This document shows, piece by piece, positions 15,421 to 24,894 of a DNA stretch of 51,118 nucleotides. Below the pieces are notes generated by a model. It was not told the DNA's origin. It did no database searches and was given only the letters and a program-made list of their open reading frames with translations. Positions within the stretch are counted from its first letter, which is position 1; each line of letters starts with the position of its first letter. Source of the stretch: Deltaproteobacteria bacterium (GTDB lineage: Bacteria > Myxococcota_A > UBA9160 > UBA4427). Made by a program: the position numbers and the translations under genes. The stretch covers positions 1 through 51,118 of the forward strand of contig JAJDAN010000084.1 in the NCBI GenBank assembly GCA_029261855.1. Reading direction: 5' to 3'.

Positions 15421-17580
15421 TCAGCGCGCGAAGAAGTCGCTGTTGAGCGTGACACCCAGCGTGAGCGTGTGCTGGTGCGTCGATGGGTCGAAGGGCGCGA
15501 CGACGCTGGCAATGCTCTCCGGCGGGAGCGAGGCGTGATTCTTGTAGTTCTGGTAGCGGTAGCCGGCCAGGACCCGCAGCCCATCGACGACCCAGCGCCC
15601 GACCTCGAGCGAAACGGCCTGGGTGTCGGAATCGATCTTGTGGTTGTCGGAGACCAGGTCCAGGAAGGCCGTCGCGTCCGAGCCGCTGTAGTCCGCTTCC
15701 GCGCGTGTGAAGGAATAGCTGAGTGACCCGTCTGTCCGCGGGTCGAGCTGGTAATGGAGACCGAGCACCACGCTGGTCTGCTTGTTCTCGTAGCGGCTCT
15801 TGCCGTCGCGGGTGAAGTCCAGGAACGCGATGTCCTGGAAGTAGCGCTGCAGGGGCGAGAGATCGAGCGTGGCGTCCTGATCGGCCCGGCTATAGAAGAA
15901 CGACGTGGACACGCTCAGGCGTTCGATGGGCGAGACGCTCGCCGTCAGGCCAGCCACGAAGTTCGATGCCTCGTAGGACCGCGGAAGCCGCGCACCGTCG
16001 GGCACCGGACCCTGACCGGAGACCATCGTGAAGTCCTCGTTCTTGCCAGTCGCCCCGCGCAGGTAGCCCGATAGCGTGGCGGGCCGCGTCCAGGCGAAGA
16101 CGTACGACGCCCGGATCTCGCCGTAGAGGTTGTCGTCGAGCTCGGTCGCGTATCCGGTCTCCGGCGCCCAGCGGTAGCCGAGCTCGGCATCGACCCGGAA
16201 GCGCCGGAAGGGGCGCACGGAGGTGCGTCCGTACAGGGTGACGATGCGGCTGTCGTCGTCGATCTGGGCGTTCTCGCGCAGGATGCGACGCACGCCGAAG
16301 GGCGAGAACTCGAGGTCGCGCGTGACGTCCTCGTATCTCAGCCCGACTCCCCCCCGATTGACGCCCAGGAAGCGCAGCTCGAGCTCGCCGCCGGCAAGGA
16401 AGCGCTGCCAGTGGTCCAGGAATGGATAGACCTGGGTCGCGTCGTTGAACAGCGGCGTGCTGCGATCGATGTGATGCTCGCGCCGGTCGTACTTGACGAA
16501 GCCGTTGAACGAGAGGTCGTCGACCAGCTCGACGTCGACGGCCGCGTTGGCCGCGTAGTAGCGGACCTCGTTGCCCTCGAGCCCCGCGCTGCGCTGGTCC
16601 GGGGTGTACTGGCCTACCTGCTCGAGCTCGCTGTACTGGAATCCGCCTTCGATCACCGCGCGGCCAAAGAGTCTGCTGTTGAACCGGAAGCTGACGGTGT
16701 TGCGGTCCGTCTCCGGCACGAAGTCGATGGTGCGCGTGGCCTGGGGCGGTGGGTACCCGAGGTCGGCCTCGGTGAGGATCGGGCCGTCCGTGCGGAAGCG
16801 TTGGTGATCGAAATCGGCGGTCAAGGTCAGCAGACCGTCCGGTGCGAAGAGCAGCCCTCCCCCGACGTCGGCGACGGATCGGTCTTGCGATTCGGCGCGG
16901 CCCAGCCACTGGTTCGTGGGGCCGCGATGGAAGACGAGCTGCTTCTTGCCGCCGCGGTCGTCGTAGCCTCCCCGCAAGGACAGCTCGGGCTGGAGCCAAC
17001 TTCCGGGCAGCGTCGATTCGTCGTCCAGGACTTCGTAGGGTCGAAGCCGGGCCTCGACCTCGAAGCCGGTTCGATCGCGGTAGAAGCGGTCGTTCGCGCC
17101 GCTCTCGTCCTCGAAGATCAGCCCCGGGCCCTCGGTGTTCGGGAAGGTCCGAAGCTGCTCTGTCCGGATCCTGCGGTACGAGAGGTCGAGGTCGATGCCC
17201 TGCAGTCGCGTCAAGGCCTCGACGCGCTGGTTGAAGAAGGGATCGTCGATCTGTGAGCCCGACACGCCCAGGTTCGAGGTCGGGCTCCAGAGGCGAGATT
17301 GGAACACGGCCGTCTCGCGGTCGCCGCGGAACAGGTCGAGCCGCCCGTCGCGAACGCCCAGCTCGAAGGGAAAGGCGCTGCCCTTGTTCGGCGTGAAGTC
17401 GTACTGGTCGAACCAGCCGCCCACGTGGTCGTCGTTCTCGGGCGACGGGATGATATCGACCTCGCCGATGAGGGTCGCCGACCAGCCGACTCGCAAGGTC
17501 GTGTCCGTTTCCGAATCGGCCAGGCCGGACGGAGCCCATGCGAGAAGCACGATTGCGAGACCTGTGGCAACGAGGCGCAT
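15421..17580 (-). CDS. MtrB/PioB-family outer-membrane beta-barrel protein
   Basis: A 719-residue outer-membrane protein with a cleavable signal (ending A-P-S-G-L-A-D) and alternating amphipathic strands throughout, as in decahaem-associated barrels that sheathe an MtrA-type cytochrome. Repeated short turns rich in Asp, Arg and Gly separate the strands, and the C-terminus ends in a hydrophobic strand closing with F-F-A-R. The N-terminal C-x-x-C of Shewanella MtrB is not present. The gene follows the MtrA-like gene after 11 bases; the GAGGAAG that ends the MtrA-like gene serves as its ribosome site. The function as a conduit sleeve is inferred from the gene set and fold. Confidence 0.85.
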   Translation of the reverse strand: MRLVATGLAIVLLAWAPSGLADSETDTTLRVGWSATLIGEVDIIPSPENDDHVGGWFDQYDFTPNKGSAFPFELGVRDGRLDLFRGDRETAVFQSRLWSPTSNLGVSGSQIDDPFFNQRVEALTRLQGIDLDLSYRRIRTEQLRTFPNTEGPGLIFEDESGANDRFYRDRTGFEVEARLRPYEVLDDESTLPGSWLQPELSLRGGYDDRGGKKQLVFHRGPTNQWLGRAESQDRSVADVGGGLLFAPDGLLTLTADFDHQRFRTDGPILTEADLGYPPPQATRTIDFVPETDRNTVSFRFNSRLFGRAVIEGGFQYSELEQVGQYTPDQRSAGLEGNEVRYYAANAAVDVELVDDLSFNGFVKYDRREHHIDRSTPLFNDATQVYPFLDHWQRFLAGGELELRFLGVNRGGVGLRYEDVTRDLEFSPFGVRRILRENAQIDDDSRIVTLYGRTSVRPFRRFRVDAELGYRWAPETGYATELDDNLYGEIRASYVFAWTRPATLSGYLRGATGKNEDFTMVSGQGPVPDGARLPRSYEASNFVAGLTASVSPIERLSVSTSFFYSRADQDATLDLSPLQRYFQDIAFLDFTRDGKSRYENKQTSVVLGLHYQLDPRTDGSLSYSFTRAEADYSGSDATAFLDLVSDNHKIDSDTQAVSLEVGRWVVDGLRVLAGYRYQNYKNHASLPPESIASVVAPFDPSTHQHTLTLGVTLNSDFFAR

Positions 17581-17591
17581 GCTTGGGGCGT

Positions 17592-18503
17592 TCACTTCCT
17601 CAGGTTGTGGTCCGAGAACGAGCCGTGGACCGCGCTGTGGCAGTCGGTACAGGCCGTCGTGAAGGCGTACGGCTGATGGACGGCACCCGCGATCGGAAGC
17701 GTGTGGCAGGAAATACAGACCGCCGGCTGGCTGGCTTCCAGCAGATCGTCCGCACTGGCTCCGTGAGGAACGTGGCAGTAGCCGCAGTCCTCGGTGACGG
17801 GCGCATGCTCGTAGATGAAGGGCCCAGCGACGTCCTGATGGCATGCCACGCAGCGTTGGGTCAGGGCGCCGAGGGTCTCCCGGCGGGTCTCGTGCGCGCC
17901 GTGACAGTCGGTGCAGTCGAGCATCCCCTCTGCCAGCGGGTGGTGCGAGGGAAGCCCGAGCTGTGCGGTGACCTCCGGATGGCAGCCCGCACACATGCGC
18001 GTGACCTCGCTCGCGTGTGGCAGAAGCGCCGCCCGCACCGGGCTCACCTGGCGTAGATGCCACAGCTGCCGGTTGTGGGTGTCGTGGCAATCGCTGCAGA
18101 TCACGTTGGACCGCTCGTGCACCGACCGCGTCCAGCCCAGTAGCTCCCGGCCGCCGATCTGGTGACAGTCCGCGCAGTCGCGACTGCTCGGATAGCGGAT
18201 GTCCGAGGCTTTGGCGGTATAGGCATGCAGCTCTGCCGGACCGTGGCAGGACTCGCAATCGGCGTGAGCGTCACTCGCGACGAAGTGCCCCGCGAACGAG
18301 TCGTGACAGTCGTAGCAGGCCGCCGCGCCGACTTCCGAACCGGCCCCGGAGACGGGGTCGGTCCGATGCCTGCCTTCGGGTTCGGGTCGCGCCCAGTGGC
18401 CCACGCAAGCGAGTAGACCGGCCAGTAGCGCGCATGCCACGAGAGCCGAGAAACGTCGCACGCGCCGCCTCTCGACCTCGTCGGAGGCCTCGCCTTCCGT
18501 CAT
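17592..18503 (-). CDS. MtrA/DmsE-like decahaem c-type cytochrome
   Basis: A 303-residue exported decahaem protein. Ten C-x-x-C-H motifs are spread over the whole chain (C-Y-D-C-H, C-E-S-C-H, C-A-D-C-H, C-S-D-C-H, C-A-G-C-H, C-T-D-C-H, C-V-A-C-H, C-G-Y-C-H, C-I-S-C-H, C-T-D-C-H). The N-terminus has a basic segment, a hydrophobic core and a possible lipobox L-L-A-C, so it may be lipidated, unlike soluble MtrA. In Mtr/Pio systems such a wire threads the barrel and carries electrons across the outer membrane. It lies between the OmcA/MtrC-like gene (18 bases upstream) and the barrel gene. Confidence 0.88.
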   Translation of the reverse strand: MTEGEASDEVERRRVRRFSALVACALLAGLLACVGHWARPEPEGRHRTDPVSGAGSEVGAAACYDCHDSFAGHFVASDAHADCESCHGPAELHAYTAKASDIRYPSSRDCADCHQIGGRELLGWTRSVHERSNVICSDCHDTHNRQLWHLRQVSPVRAALLPHASEVTRMCAGCHPEVTAQLGLPSHHPLAEGMLDCTDCHGAHETRRETLGALTQRCVACHQDVAGPFIYEHAPVTEDCGYCHVPHGASADDLLEASQPAVCISCHTLPIAGAVHQPYAFTTACTDCHSAVHGSFSDHNLRK

Positions 18504-18521
18504 TCGCGCCCCGAGCTCGAG

Positions 18522-20750
18522 TCAGCGCCGACCATACCGGCGCAGTCGCCGACGTGCGAGCAGGCCCATCGTACAGAGGGCCGCCAGCGATAGCTGCAAT
18601 CCTCCGGGTTCGGGTGCCGGAATCAGGATGTCGAGGTCGAAGGCGCCGAAGCTGCCTCCGTTCGCCCTCATGTGGTCCTTCGCCCGGTCGCTGTCGTGGC
18701 ACGAGGAGCAGACGGCGGTGACGGGCGAGATGTTGAGATCGTCCGCCGGGTCCGTCACGTCGGCACCACTGTCGATGGTGGAAGGCAGGGTCGTCCAGGC
18801 GTCGTCGGTGCTGTAGGTCCCGGGGCGGTGGCAGGTCAGGCAGTTCTTGTTGTTGCCGATGAACTCCACGCCCGCGTAGTCGTGTACCGACCCCCCGAAG
18901 CCGTAGACCACGAGCGGCTCTTCCAGGTCGCCGCCCATGTGGATCATGTGGATCATGCGCTTCATGTCCACGGATTCCTCGACCTTGCCATCGGGAGTCG
19001 TGCCCGGGTCCAGGGGCCTGCGCCGGATGTCCGTCGCGTTCGGGTTGTGACACATCACGCAGACCTGCATCTCGCCGGTGCGGTTCGTTCCGTGCAGGGA
19101 GATGCCAGCGCCCCCCGAATCGTGGCAGGCGTTGCATTTGGCGATGTCGATCACCTGACGGCGCGGCCGCAGCGGGACGCGGGGCTCGAAACTCACGAAG
19201 CGGACGGCGCTCTTGACCGGGATCGCGCTGTACTGCCCCATCCCCAGCAGATCTGCCTGGGGGTGTCCTTCGATGCCGACTCCGACGCCGTCGAATCCGA
19301 AGGTGGATACATCGACAACGGTCCGGTAGCTGCCATTGCCGAGATCGCTGACCGCACCTCCCACATCGAGGAGGTTGCGCCCGATGGGCTGTGCGGGCGC
19401 GGGGGTGCTGTCGCTGCCCTCGTTGGTGTAGTCGTCGGTGCTCCAGGCCACGTCCAGCCCGAGCCGCGCGCCGTTGGCCCAGCGCGGATCCGTCTGCAGG
19501 CTCATCTTCTGGCCGGCACGTGTTACCGAGAAGTCGACCGTCAGGGTCTCCGCGACGCGATCGAAGGTGGCGCTCTCGATCGCGATGCCGTTTCCGGCGC
19601 CGCGGTACTGTGCGCCCTCCTGCGCCCGGGCAACGCCCTGGTGAACGGCCGAGACCGGGAAGGTGCTGTCGGTGATCGGGCCGTCCGACGGATGGCAGTT
19701 CGAGCAGAAGCGATTGTTCGGCTGCTGCCCGCCGTCGCTGTGGTTCAGCCCCGTATCGAAGTTGACGTCGTCGTGGCAGGACCCGCACGCCTCGCGATTG
19801 GGCTCGGTCTTCCAGTTGAACTGATCGAACCCGCCCTGCTCGTGGCACGAGGTGCAGTTGTCGATGTCCTTCGTGAAGGTCACGTTGTCGAAGTCACCGC
19901 CCAACCACTCCTGGGTGAGCTGCGATCCGTAGTGGATTTTGTGGACGAGGGTCGTGAAGCCGGTCTCCGGATTTCGGTCCGGGTTGTGGCAGACGACGCA
20001 ATACTCGACCTCGGTGCGTCCCCCGTCGCGGTGGAAGGCCAGCTTCGTATCGCTGGTCACCCCGTGGCAGCCGTTACAAGTCGCAGTCTGTACGATGTCC
20101 CGGGTCAGCGCAGTACCGCTCACGCAGTCGTTCGGAGACACGAGGTCGGCATCAAAGTCACACCAGCCGTTCCCGGCCGGGATATCGGACGCAGACAGCT
20201 GAATGGCCGCCCGCAACGTCTCGCCCGTCGCGATCGGAACCAAACTGGGATCGAAGAGCGTCACCAGGCGATAGTCAGGACCGCCGAGATACTGGAAGCT
20301 CCCACCATCGTCGAAGTCCTCCTGCACGAGGCGCTGCCACTGCGTGGGATCGCCAGAAGTGGCAGGCACCCCGGGAACCACACCGGGGTCGAGCTTCGCA
20401 ATGACCAGGCGGCCGTCCGTATCGAAGATGTTGGCGACGGCCGCGCCGTTCTCGTCCGCGACCGAGAAGTCGATGATGGCCGAGCTGCCCGTGACGTCGA
20501 CCGAACTGATCGAGATGTTCAGCTGGCGATAGGTCGAAGGCGTCTCGGGCCCATCCGAATCGAGGTCGATGTGGTGCAGGTCTGCCGGCGTCGAGATCAT
20601 GCCGACCTGTGCCTGCTCGCCCAGCGCGTGGCAGCCGACACAGCCTTCGACCGAGGTCTGTTGCGCACTTGCCGCTCCGGGGAACACGGCGACCGCGACG
20701 AATATCGAAGCAAGTGACGCGACACAACAAGACCCAAACCCGTTCACCAT
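18522..20750 (-). CDS. OmcA/MtrC-family decahaem c-type cytochrome with PEP-CTERM-like tail
   Basis: A 742-residue surface-type cytochrome. After a signal peptide ending A-A-S-A-Q, haem motifs start near residues 37, 225, 251, 299, 322, 349, 539, 564, 637 and 681, ten in all, with beta-rich segments between the clusters as in OmcA/MtrC proteins. There is no lipobox. Instead the C-terminus has P-A-P-E-P-G-G at about 711-717, a hydrophobic helix and an Arg-rich end, the layout of a PEP-CTERM (exosortase) signal. A GAGGT ribosome site sits about 9 bases before the ATG. It heads a three-gene operon with the MtrA- and MtrB-like genes and is the likely terminal partner outside the cell. Confidence 0.88.
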   Translation of the reverse strand: MVNGFGSCCVASLASIFVAVAVFPGAASAQQTSVEGCVGCHALGEQAQVGMISTPADLHHIDLDSDGPETPSTYRQLNISISSVDVTGSSAIIDFSVADENGAAVANIFDTDGRLVIAKLDPGVVPGVPATSGDPTQWQRLVQEDFDDGGSFQYLGGPDYRLVTLFDPSLVPIATGETLRAAIQLSASDIPAGNGWCDFDADLVSPNDCVSGTALTRDIVQTATCNGCHGVTSDTKLAFHRDGGRTEVEYCVVCHNPDRNPETGFTTLVHKIHYGSQLTQEWLGGDFDNVTFTKDIDNCTSCHEQGGFDQFNWKTEPNREACGSCHDDVNFDTGLNHSDGGQQPNNRFCSNCHPSDGPITDSTFPVSAVHQGVARAQEGAQYRGAGNGIAIESATFDRVAETLTVDFSVTRAGQKMSLQTDPRWANGARLGLDVAWSTDDYTNEGSDSTPAPAQPIGRNLLDVGGAVSDLGNGSYRTVVDVSTFGFDGVGVGIEGHPQADLLGMGQYSAIPVKSAVRFVSFEPRVPLRPRRQVIDIAKCNACHDSGGAGISLHGTNRTGEMQVCVMCHNPNATDIRRRPLDPGTTPDGKVEESVDMKRMIHMIHMGGDLEEPLVVYGFGGSVHDYAGVEFIGNNKNCLTCHRPGTYSTDDAWTTLPSTIDSGADVTDPADDLNISPVTAVCSSCHDSDRAKDHMRANGGSFGAFDLDILIPAPEPGGLQLSLAALCTMGLLARRRLRRYGRR

Positions 20751-21095
20751 TTCTAGACACCTCGATCGCTTTGCACAGTGAACCGTGAATGGTCGCGCCG
20801 CACGGGTGAAGTGCAAGAATCGAAACCACCATTTCCGCACGAATCGAAGGCGACGCGAGTGCCATTCAGCCGACATAGGGCATCGCGGTACAGAAGCCGC
20901 GAGGCACTGAGTCAAAGTGACACGATGAACGGCCGAACCGGAATCGAGCCCGGCCGCCATGCTGTTAGTCGATATATACCCCGCCCCGCTACGCGCGGCA
21001 GGAGCGGGCCGGAAGCCGCCTTCGATGGCGGAGCGCCGGGCGCAACATAGACTTGCGTGGCACCCCGCCTCAGCAGAACCGTGGAAGGGACCCGC
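20751..21095. promoter_or_regulatory. Divergent intergenic region
   Basis: These 345 bases separate the leftward cytochrome operon from the rightward PhoX-like gene and should hold both promoters. An AT-rich TATATA at 20973-20978 could serve as a -10 in either direction, but no matching -35 is convincing. No protein-coding evidence was seen. Confidence 0.45.
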
Positions 21096-22422
21096 ATGAA
21101 CCGGCGCAACGCACGCACGGGGGAACCCGGACTCTCGCGCAGGGGTTTCTTGCGAGGTGGCGCGCAGACCGGCGCTGCCGTCGCGCTCTCGCTGTTCGGA
21201 CAGGCGGTTGCCGCTCCTCCGGCGAACGCTCTCGGAGGCGCCGACGCGTTCGGCCCGCTGCAGCCTGCCGACGGGAACGGCCTCAGGTTGCCGCCGGGGT
21301 TCTCCTCGCGGGTCGTCGCCGTCACGGGTCTCGCGGTGGGCACGACCACGCACAGCTGGCATCCAGAGCCCGACGGCGGCGCGACCTTCTCTGCACCGGA
21401 TGGCGGCTGGGTCTATGTGTCCAACAGCGAGGTCGCGTCCGGAGGGGTGGGCGCCATCCGCTTCGGACCGGGACGCCTATTCGATCCTGTCGGGCACGTC
21501 GCAGAACTGCGCGGGCGGCCCGACTTCCTGGGGCACCTGGCTTTCCTGCGAAGAGTTGGACGACGGTCAGGTCTACGAGTGTAGTCCACTCGACCCGGGA
21601 TCCTCAGGGCAGCTACGGGCCGCGCTCGGCAGCTTCCGCCACGAGGCGGCCGCCGTGGACGCAGACACCCGGCAGCTCTACCTGACCGAGGACAAGTCCG
21701 ACGGCCGCCTGTATCGCTTCACGCCGGACCAGTACGCAGATCTCTCGAGCGGAGCCCTCGAAGTGGCCGAGATCCTCGATCCGGACCAGATGGGAGACAT
21801 CGTCCCCGGCCAGCGGCGAGCGGTCCGCTGGCTGTCCCTGCCAAATGCCGAGCCCGCGGGAGGCGGCGTGCAGAACGCGAATCATCTGCCCGTCGAAGAA
21901 CGGGCGACTCGCTTTCAGGTCCCGGGCTCGACGGCCTTCCAGCGCGGCGAGGGATGCTGGTTTGCAGACGGGTTCGTGTACTTCGCCACGACGACCGACT
22001 CGCGCGTCTGGCGCCTCGATGCGGCCTACGACGAGATCGAGATCCTGTACGACCCGACGACCTCAGCCGACCCGGAACTCGGCGACGCCGACGGCGTCTT
22101 CGCGGCACCGGGCGGCGACGTCTATGTGGCCGAGGACCGGGGCGATCTCCAGATCGTCGCGCTGACGGCCGCGGGCCAGGTCCAGCCCTTCGTACAGATC
22201 GACACGAGTGCGAACACCGAGGTCACCGGCGTCGCGCTCAGTCCGGACGGCCAGCGCCTCTACTTCAGCTCGCAACGCAGCCCGGGAACCACCTTCGAAG
22301 TCACCGGACCGTTCCTCGCGCGAGTCCCGGCGGTCCCCCTGGCCGGTCTCCCCGGCCGTGGCCTGCTGGCGCTGGCGCTCCTGGCCGGGGCGGCCTGGCG
22401 ATTGCGCTCCCGGGCGGTGTAG
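21096..22422 (+). pseudogene. PhoX/DUF839-like Tat-exported protein, frameshifted
   Basis: Two frames together encode one beta-propeller protein of the PhoX/DUF839 type. The first (21096-21464) carries a Tat signal (S-R-R-G-F-L-R-G) and reads to A-I-R-F; the second (from 21466) continues D-A-Y-S-I-L-S-G-T and N-C-A-G-G, then W-G-T-W-L-S-C-E-E, the family hallmark. Dropping one G at 21465-21466 joins them into about 441 residues. The first frame otherwise runs into unrelated sequence and stops at 21582-21584. The tail has V-P-L-A-G-L, a hydrophobic helix and basic residues, resembling a C-terminal sorting signal. GGAAGGGA precedes the ATG. The shift could be a real mutation (small insertion or a deletion of several bases) or a sequencing error. 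Confidence 0.75.
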
Positions 22423-22639
22423 GACGCCAGCTGGCCCCGACCACCGGGCGCTGCGTCATTTTGCCCTTGCCAAGCAGGGGGTCGGGATCTATTAGCTGCG
22501 CTGCATGAATGGACGTCCGGCTGGCGCACACGTTGTCGGTTGACCGGCGAGCCACTGACGGGTCGGACTCCTCCGCTCCCCGCCCTGGGAACGCCGGCGG
22601 AACGAGCTTGCGAGTGCGCGCCTCGAGGCAGAACCACAC

Positions 22640-23266
22640 TTGATCCATCCACACACCGAGCTGCGAGAGGTCGATCCCCAGATCGGCCTCGGGGTCTTCG
22701 CGACCCGCCCCCTGCCACGCGGGACCATCACCTGGGCCCTCGACGCGCTCGACCAGCGGGTCGACGCAAGCCGGCTGCGAAGTCTCGGCCGGCTCTACCG
22801 GCCGCTGATCGACCGCTACGCCTACCTCAACGGGCATGGCGAGCGGATCCTGTGCTGGGACATCGGGCGCTTCATGAACCATTCGTGCGACGCCAACTCG
22901 ATCAGCACGGGCTGGGACTTCGACCTGGCCATCCGCGACATCGCCGCGGGCGAGCAGATCACGAACGACTACGCGCTCCTCAATCTCGACCAGCGCTTCG
23001 AATGCGCCTGTGGGGCCCCGAACTGCCGGGGAGTGGTCAGCTCGACCCCCGCGGAGTGGGAGGCCCTGACACCGGGGCTCGACGAGCAGGTCCGCCTGGC
23101 GTCGCATGCCGCAGGGCATGTCGAGCAGCTGCTCTGGCCCTGGGTCAAGTCCAAGCAGAAGGTCGCGCGTGCCTTCCGGAACCCGGCGCTGGTGCTGTCC
23201 GTGTCCGAGCACCGCTTCGATTCCCTGCCGGACGCGCTGCCGGCGCGTGTCCCCGCGATCCGGTGA
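22640..23266 (+). CDS. SET-domain protein, putative lysine methyltransferase
   Basis: A 208-residue cytoplasmic protein with a complete SET fold: G-L-G-V-F-A-T-R near the N-terminus, R-F-M-N-H-S-C-D-A-N in the middle, the N-D-Y-A-L-L motif, and a post-SET cysteine group C-A-C-G-A-P-N-C-R-G. SET proteins use S-adenosylmethionine to methylate protein lysines; bacterial targets are mostly unknown. The start is a TTG at 22640, since no ATG or GTG occurs in frame before the domain; GAGGCAG lies about 10 bases upstream. Its stop overlaps the GTG of the next gene, so the two are coupled. Confidence 0.8.
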   Translation: MIHPHTELREVDPQIGLGVFATRPLPRGTITWALDALDQRVDASRLRSLGRLYRPLIDRYAYLNGHGERILCWDIGRFMNHSCDANSISTGWDFDLAIRDIAAGEQITNDYALLNLDQRFECACGAPNCRGVVSSTPAEWEALTPGLDEQVRLASHAAGHVEQLLWPWVKSKQKVARAFRNPALVLSVSEHRFDSLPDALPARVPAIR

Positions 23267-24894
23267 CGGCTCGCGCCACGACCCGGGGCAAGGGCCAGAA
23301 CGAGAAGCAGGACAAGTCGACGGACAAGGGCGGCCCGCAGCCCAAGCCCCGGGTTCGCCGCGCCCAGGCGGCGGACGTGCCGGGAATCTACGCCTGTCAG
23401 CGAGCCGCCTATGCGTCGTTCAGCGACGCGGGTCTCTGCGACGAGCGCCAGCTGGCGATGCAGCTGGAGGTCTTCCCGGAAGGCCAGGTGGTCGCGATCC
23501 TGCGCGGGGAGGTCGTCGGCTACGCCACCTCACTGATCGTGACCCTGGACGACGAGTCGCCCTGGTTCTCCTATGCGGAGATCACGGGCAACGGCACCTT
23601 CAGCTCCCACGACCCCAGCGGCGACACGCTCTACGGTGCCGACATCGGGGTGCATCCCGAACACCGAGGCCGCGGCATCGCGGGACTGCTCTACGACGCG
23701 CGCAAGCGCATCCTGACCCGCTTCAACCTGCGGCGTCTCGTCGCCGGGGGGCGCATCCCGGGCTACCGCGCGTACTCGGGCCGGATGACCGCCGAGGAGT
23801 ACGTCGACCAGGTGATCGCCGGCGAGCTCAAGGACCCCGCACTCAACGCCCACCTGAAGGCCGGCTACAGCGTACGCGGCGTCCACATGGGCTACGTGCG
23901 CGACGAGCAGAGCCTCGACTACGCCACCTACATCGAGATGGAGAACCCCACCTACCGGGCGGCCCGTCGCCGCATCGCAGCGGCGCCCCTGCGCAGCCCG
24001 GTCCGCAAGGTGCGGATCTGCGCCGCGCAGTACCGGATGCGGAACATCGCGGACTGGGCCGAATTCGAGCAGCAGGTCGAGTTCTTCGTGTCGGCGGCCG
24101 AGCAGTACGACTGCCACCTGCTGCTGTTGCCCGAGCTCTTCACCGCCGAGCTCTTCGCGACCCTGCCCAAGGACACCAACGATCGCGACTCGATCGCCTG
24201 GCTGGCGGACCAGACCCCGCGCTACGTGGAGCTCTTTCGCGGAGCCGCCCGGCGGTCCGGCCTCATGATCGCGGCTGGCTCCCACCCGGTTCGCAGCCCG
24301 ACAGGCATCCGCAACGTCGGACACCTGTTCACGCCATCGGGCAACGTCTACACCCAGGACAAGCTCCACGTCACCCCGACTGAACGGGAGGCGTACGGCA
24401 TCGTTCCCGGCGACGGTCTGCAGGTCTTCGACACCCCACTGGGCCGGATCGCGATCGTCATCTGCTACGACATCGAGTTCCCGGAGCTGACGCGGCTGCT
24501 CACCCTGTCCGGCGTCGAGCTCGTGCTGGTACCGTTCAGCACCGACGAACGTCGGGGCTACATGCGCGTGCGCTACTGCGCTCAAGCGCGCGCCGTCGAG
24601 AACATGATCTACGTCGCCATGTCGGGGAACGTCGGCAACCTGCCCCAGGTCGAGAACTTCCTGCTCAATTACGCCCAGGCTGCGATCCTGACCCCGAGCG
24701 ACTTCCCCTTCCCCACCGACGCGGTGGCGGCGACCGCCGAGCCCCAGTCGGAGACCGTGGTCATCACGGACCTCGACCTCGGCGCTCTCGAACAGGTGCG
24801 CCAGGCGGGGACGGTCCGGTTGCTGCGAGACCGGCGGACCGACCTGTACAACCTCGAAGCGCGTGTACCCATCGAGGTCGTTCGCGTGACATGA
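23263..24894 (+). CDS. GNAT acetyltransferase - carbon-nitrogen hydrolase fusion
   Basis: A 543-residue two-domain protein. Residues about 25-210 form a GNAT domain with G-V-H-P-E-H-R-G-R-G-I-A, the acetyl-CoA loop. Residues about 245-530 form a nitrilase-superfamily domain with the full triad Glu291 (L-L-P-E-L-F), Lys367 (Q-D-K-L-H) and Cys401 (I-C-Y-D-I-E-F-P-E), so amidase or N-acyl activity is plausible. An N-terminal 25-residue Lys/Arg/Gln-rich segment is probably disordered. The GTG start overlaps the SET stop (GTGA) and the stop overlaps the next ATG (ATGA), placing it in a three-gene operon. Similar fusions are known in proteobacteria, but the substrate is not. Confidence 0.88.
   Translation: MTARATTRGKGQNEKQDKSTDKGGPQPKPRVRRAQAADVPGIYACQRAAYASFSDAGLCDERQLAMQLEVFPEGQVVAILRGEVVGYATSLIVTLDDESPWFSYAEITGNGTFSSHDPSGDTLYGADIGVHPEHRGRGIAGLLYDARKRILTRFNLRRLVAGGRIPGYRAYSGRMTAEEYVDQVIAGELKDPALNAHLKAGYSVRGVHMGYVRDEQSLDYATYIEMENPTYRAARRRIAAAPLRSPVRKVRICAAQYRMRNIADWAEFEQQVEFFVSAAEQYDCHLLLLPELFTAELFATLPKDTNDRDSIAWLADQTPRYVELFRGAARRSGLMIAAGSHPVRSPTGIRNVGHLFTPSGNVYTQDKLHVTPTEREAYGIVPGDGLQVFDTPLGRIAIVICYDIEFPELTRLLTLSGVELVLVPFSTDERRGYMRVRYCAQARAVENMIYVAMSGNVGNLPQVENFLLNYAQAAILTPSDFPFPTDAVAATAEPQSETVVITDLDLGALEQVRQAGTVRLLRDRRTDLYNLEARVPIEVVRVT

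Noticed and set aside
18504-18521. Terminator between the OmcA/MtrC-like and MtrA-like genes
   Set aside because: Only 18 bases separate them and no dyad is present; they are most simply one operon.
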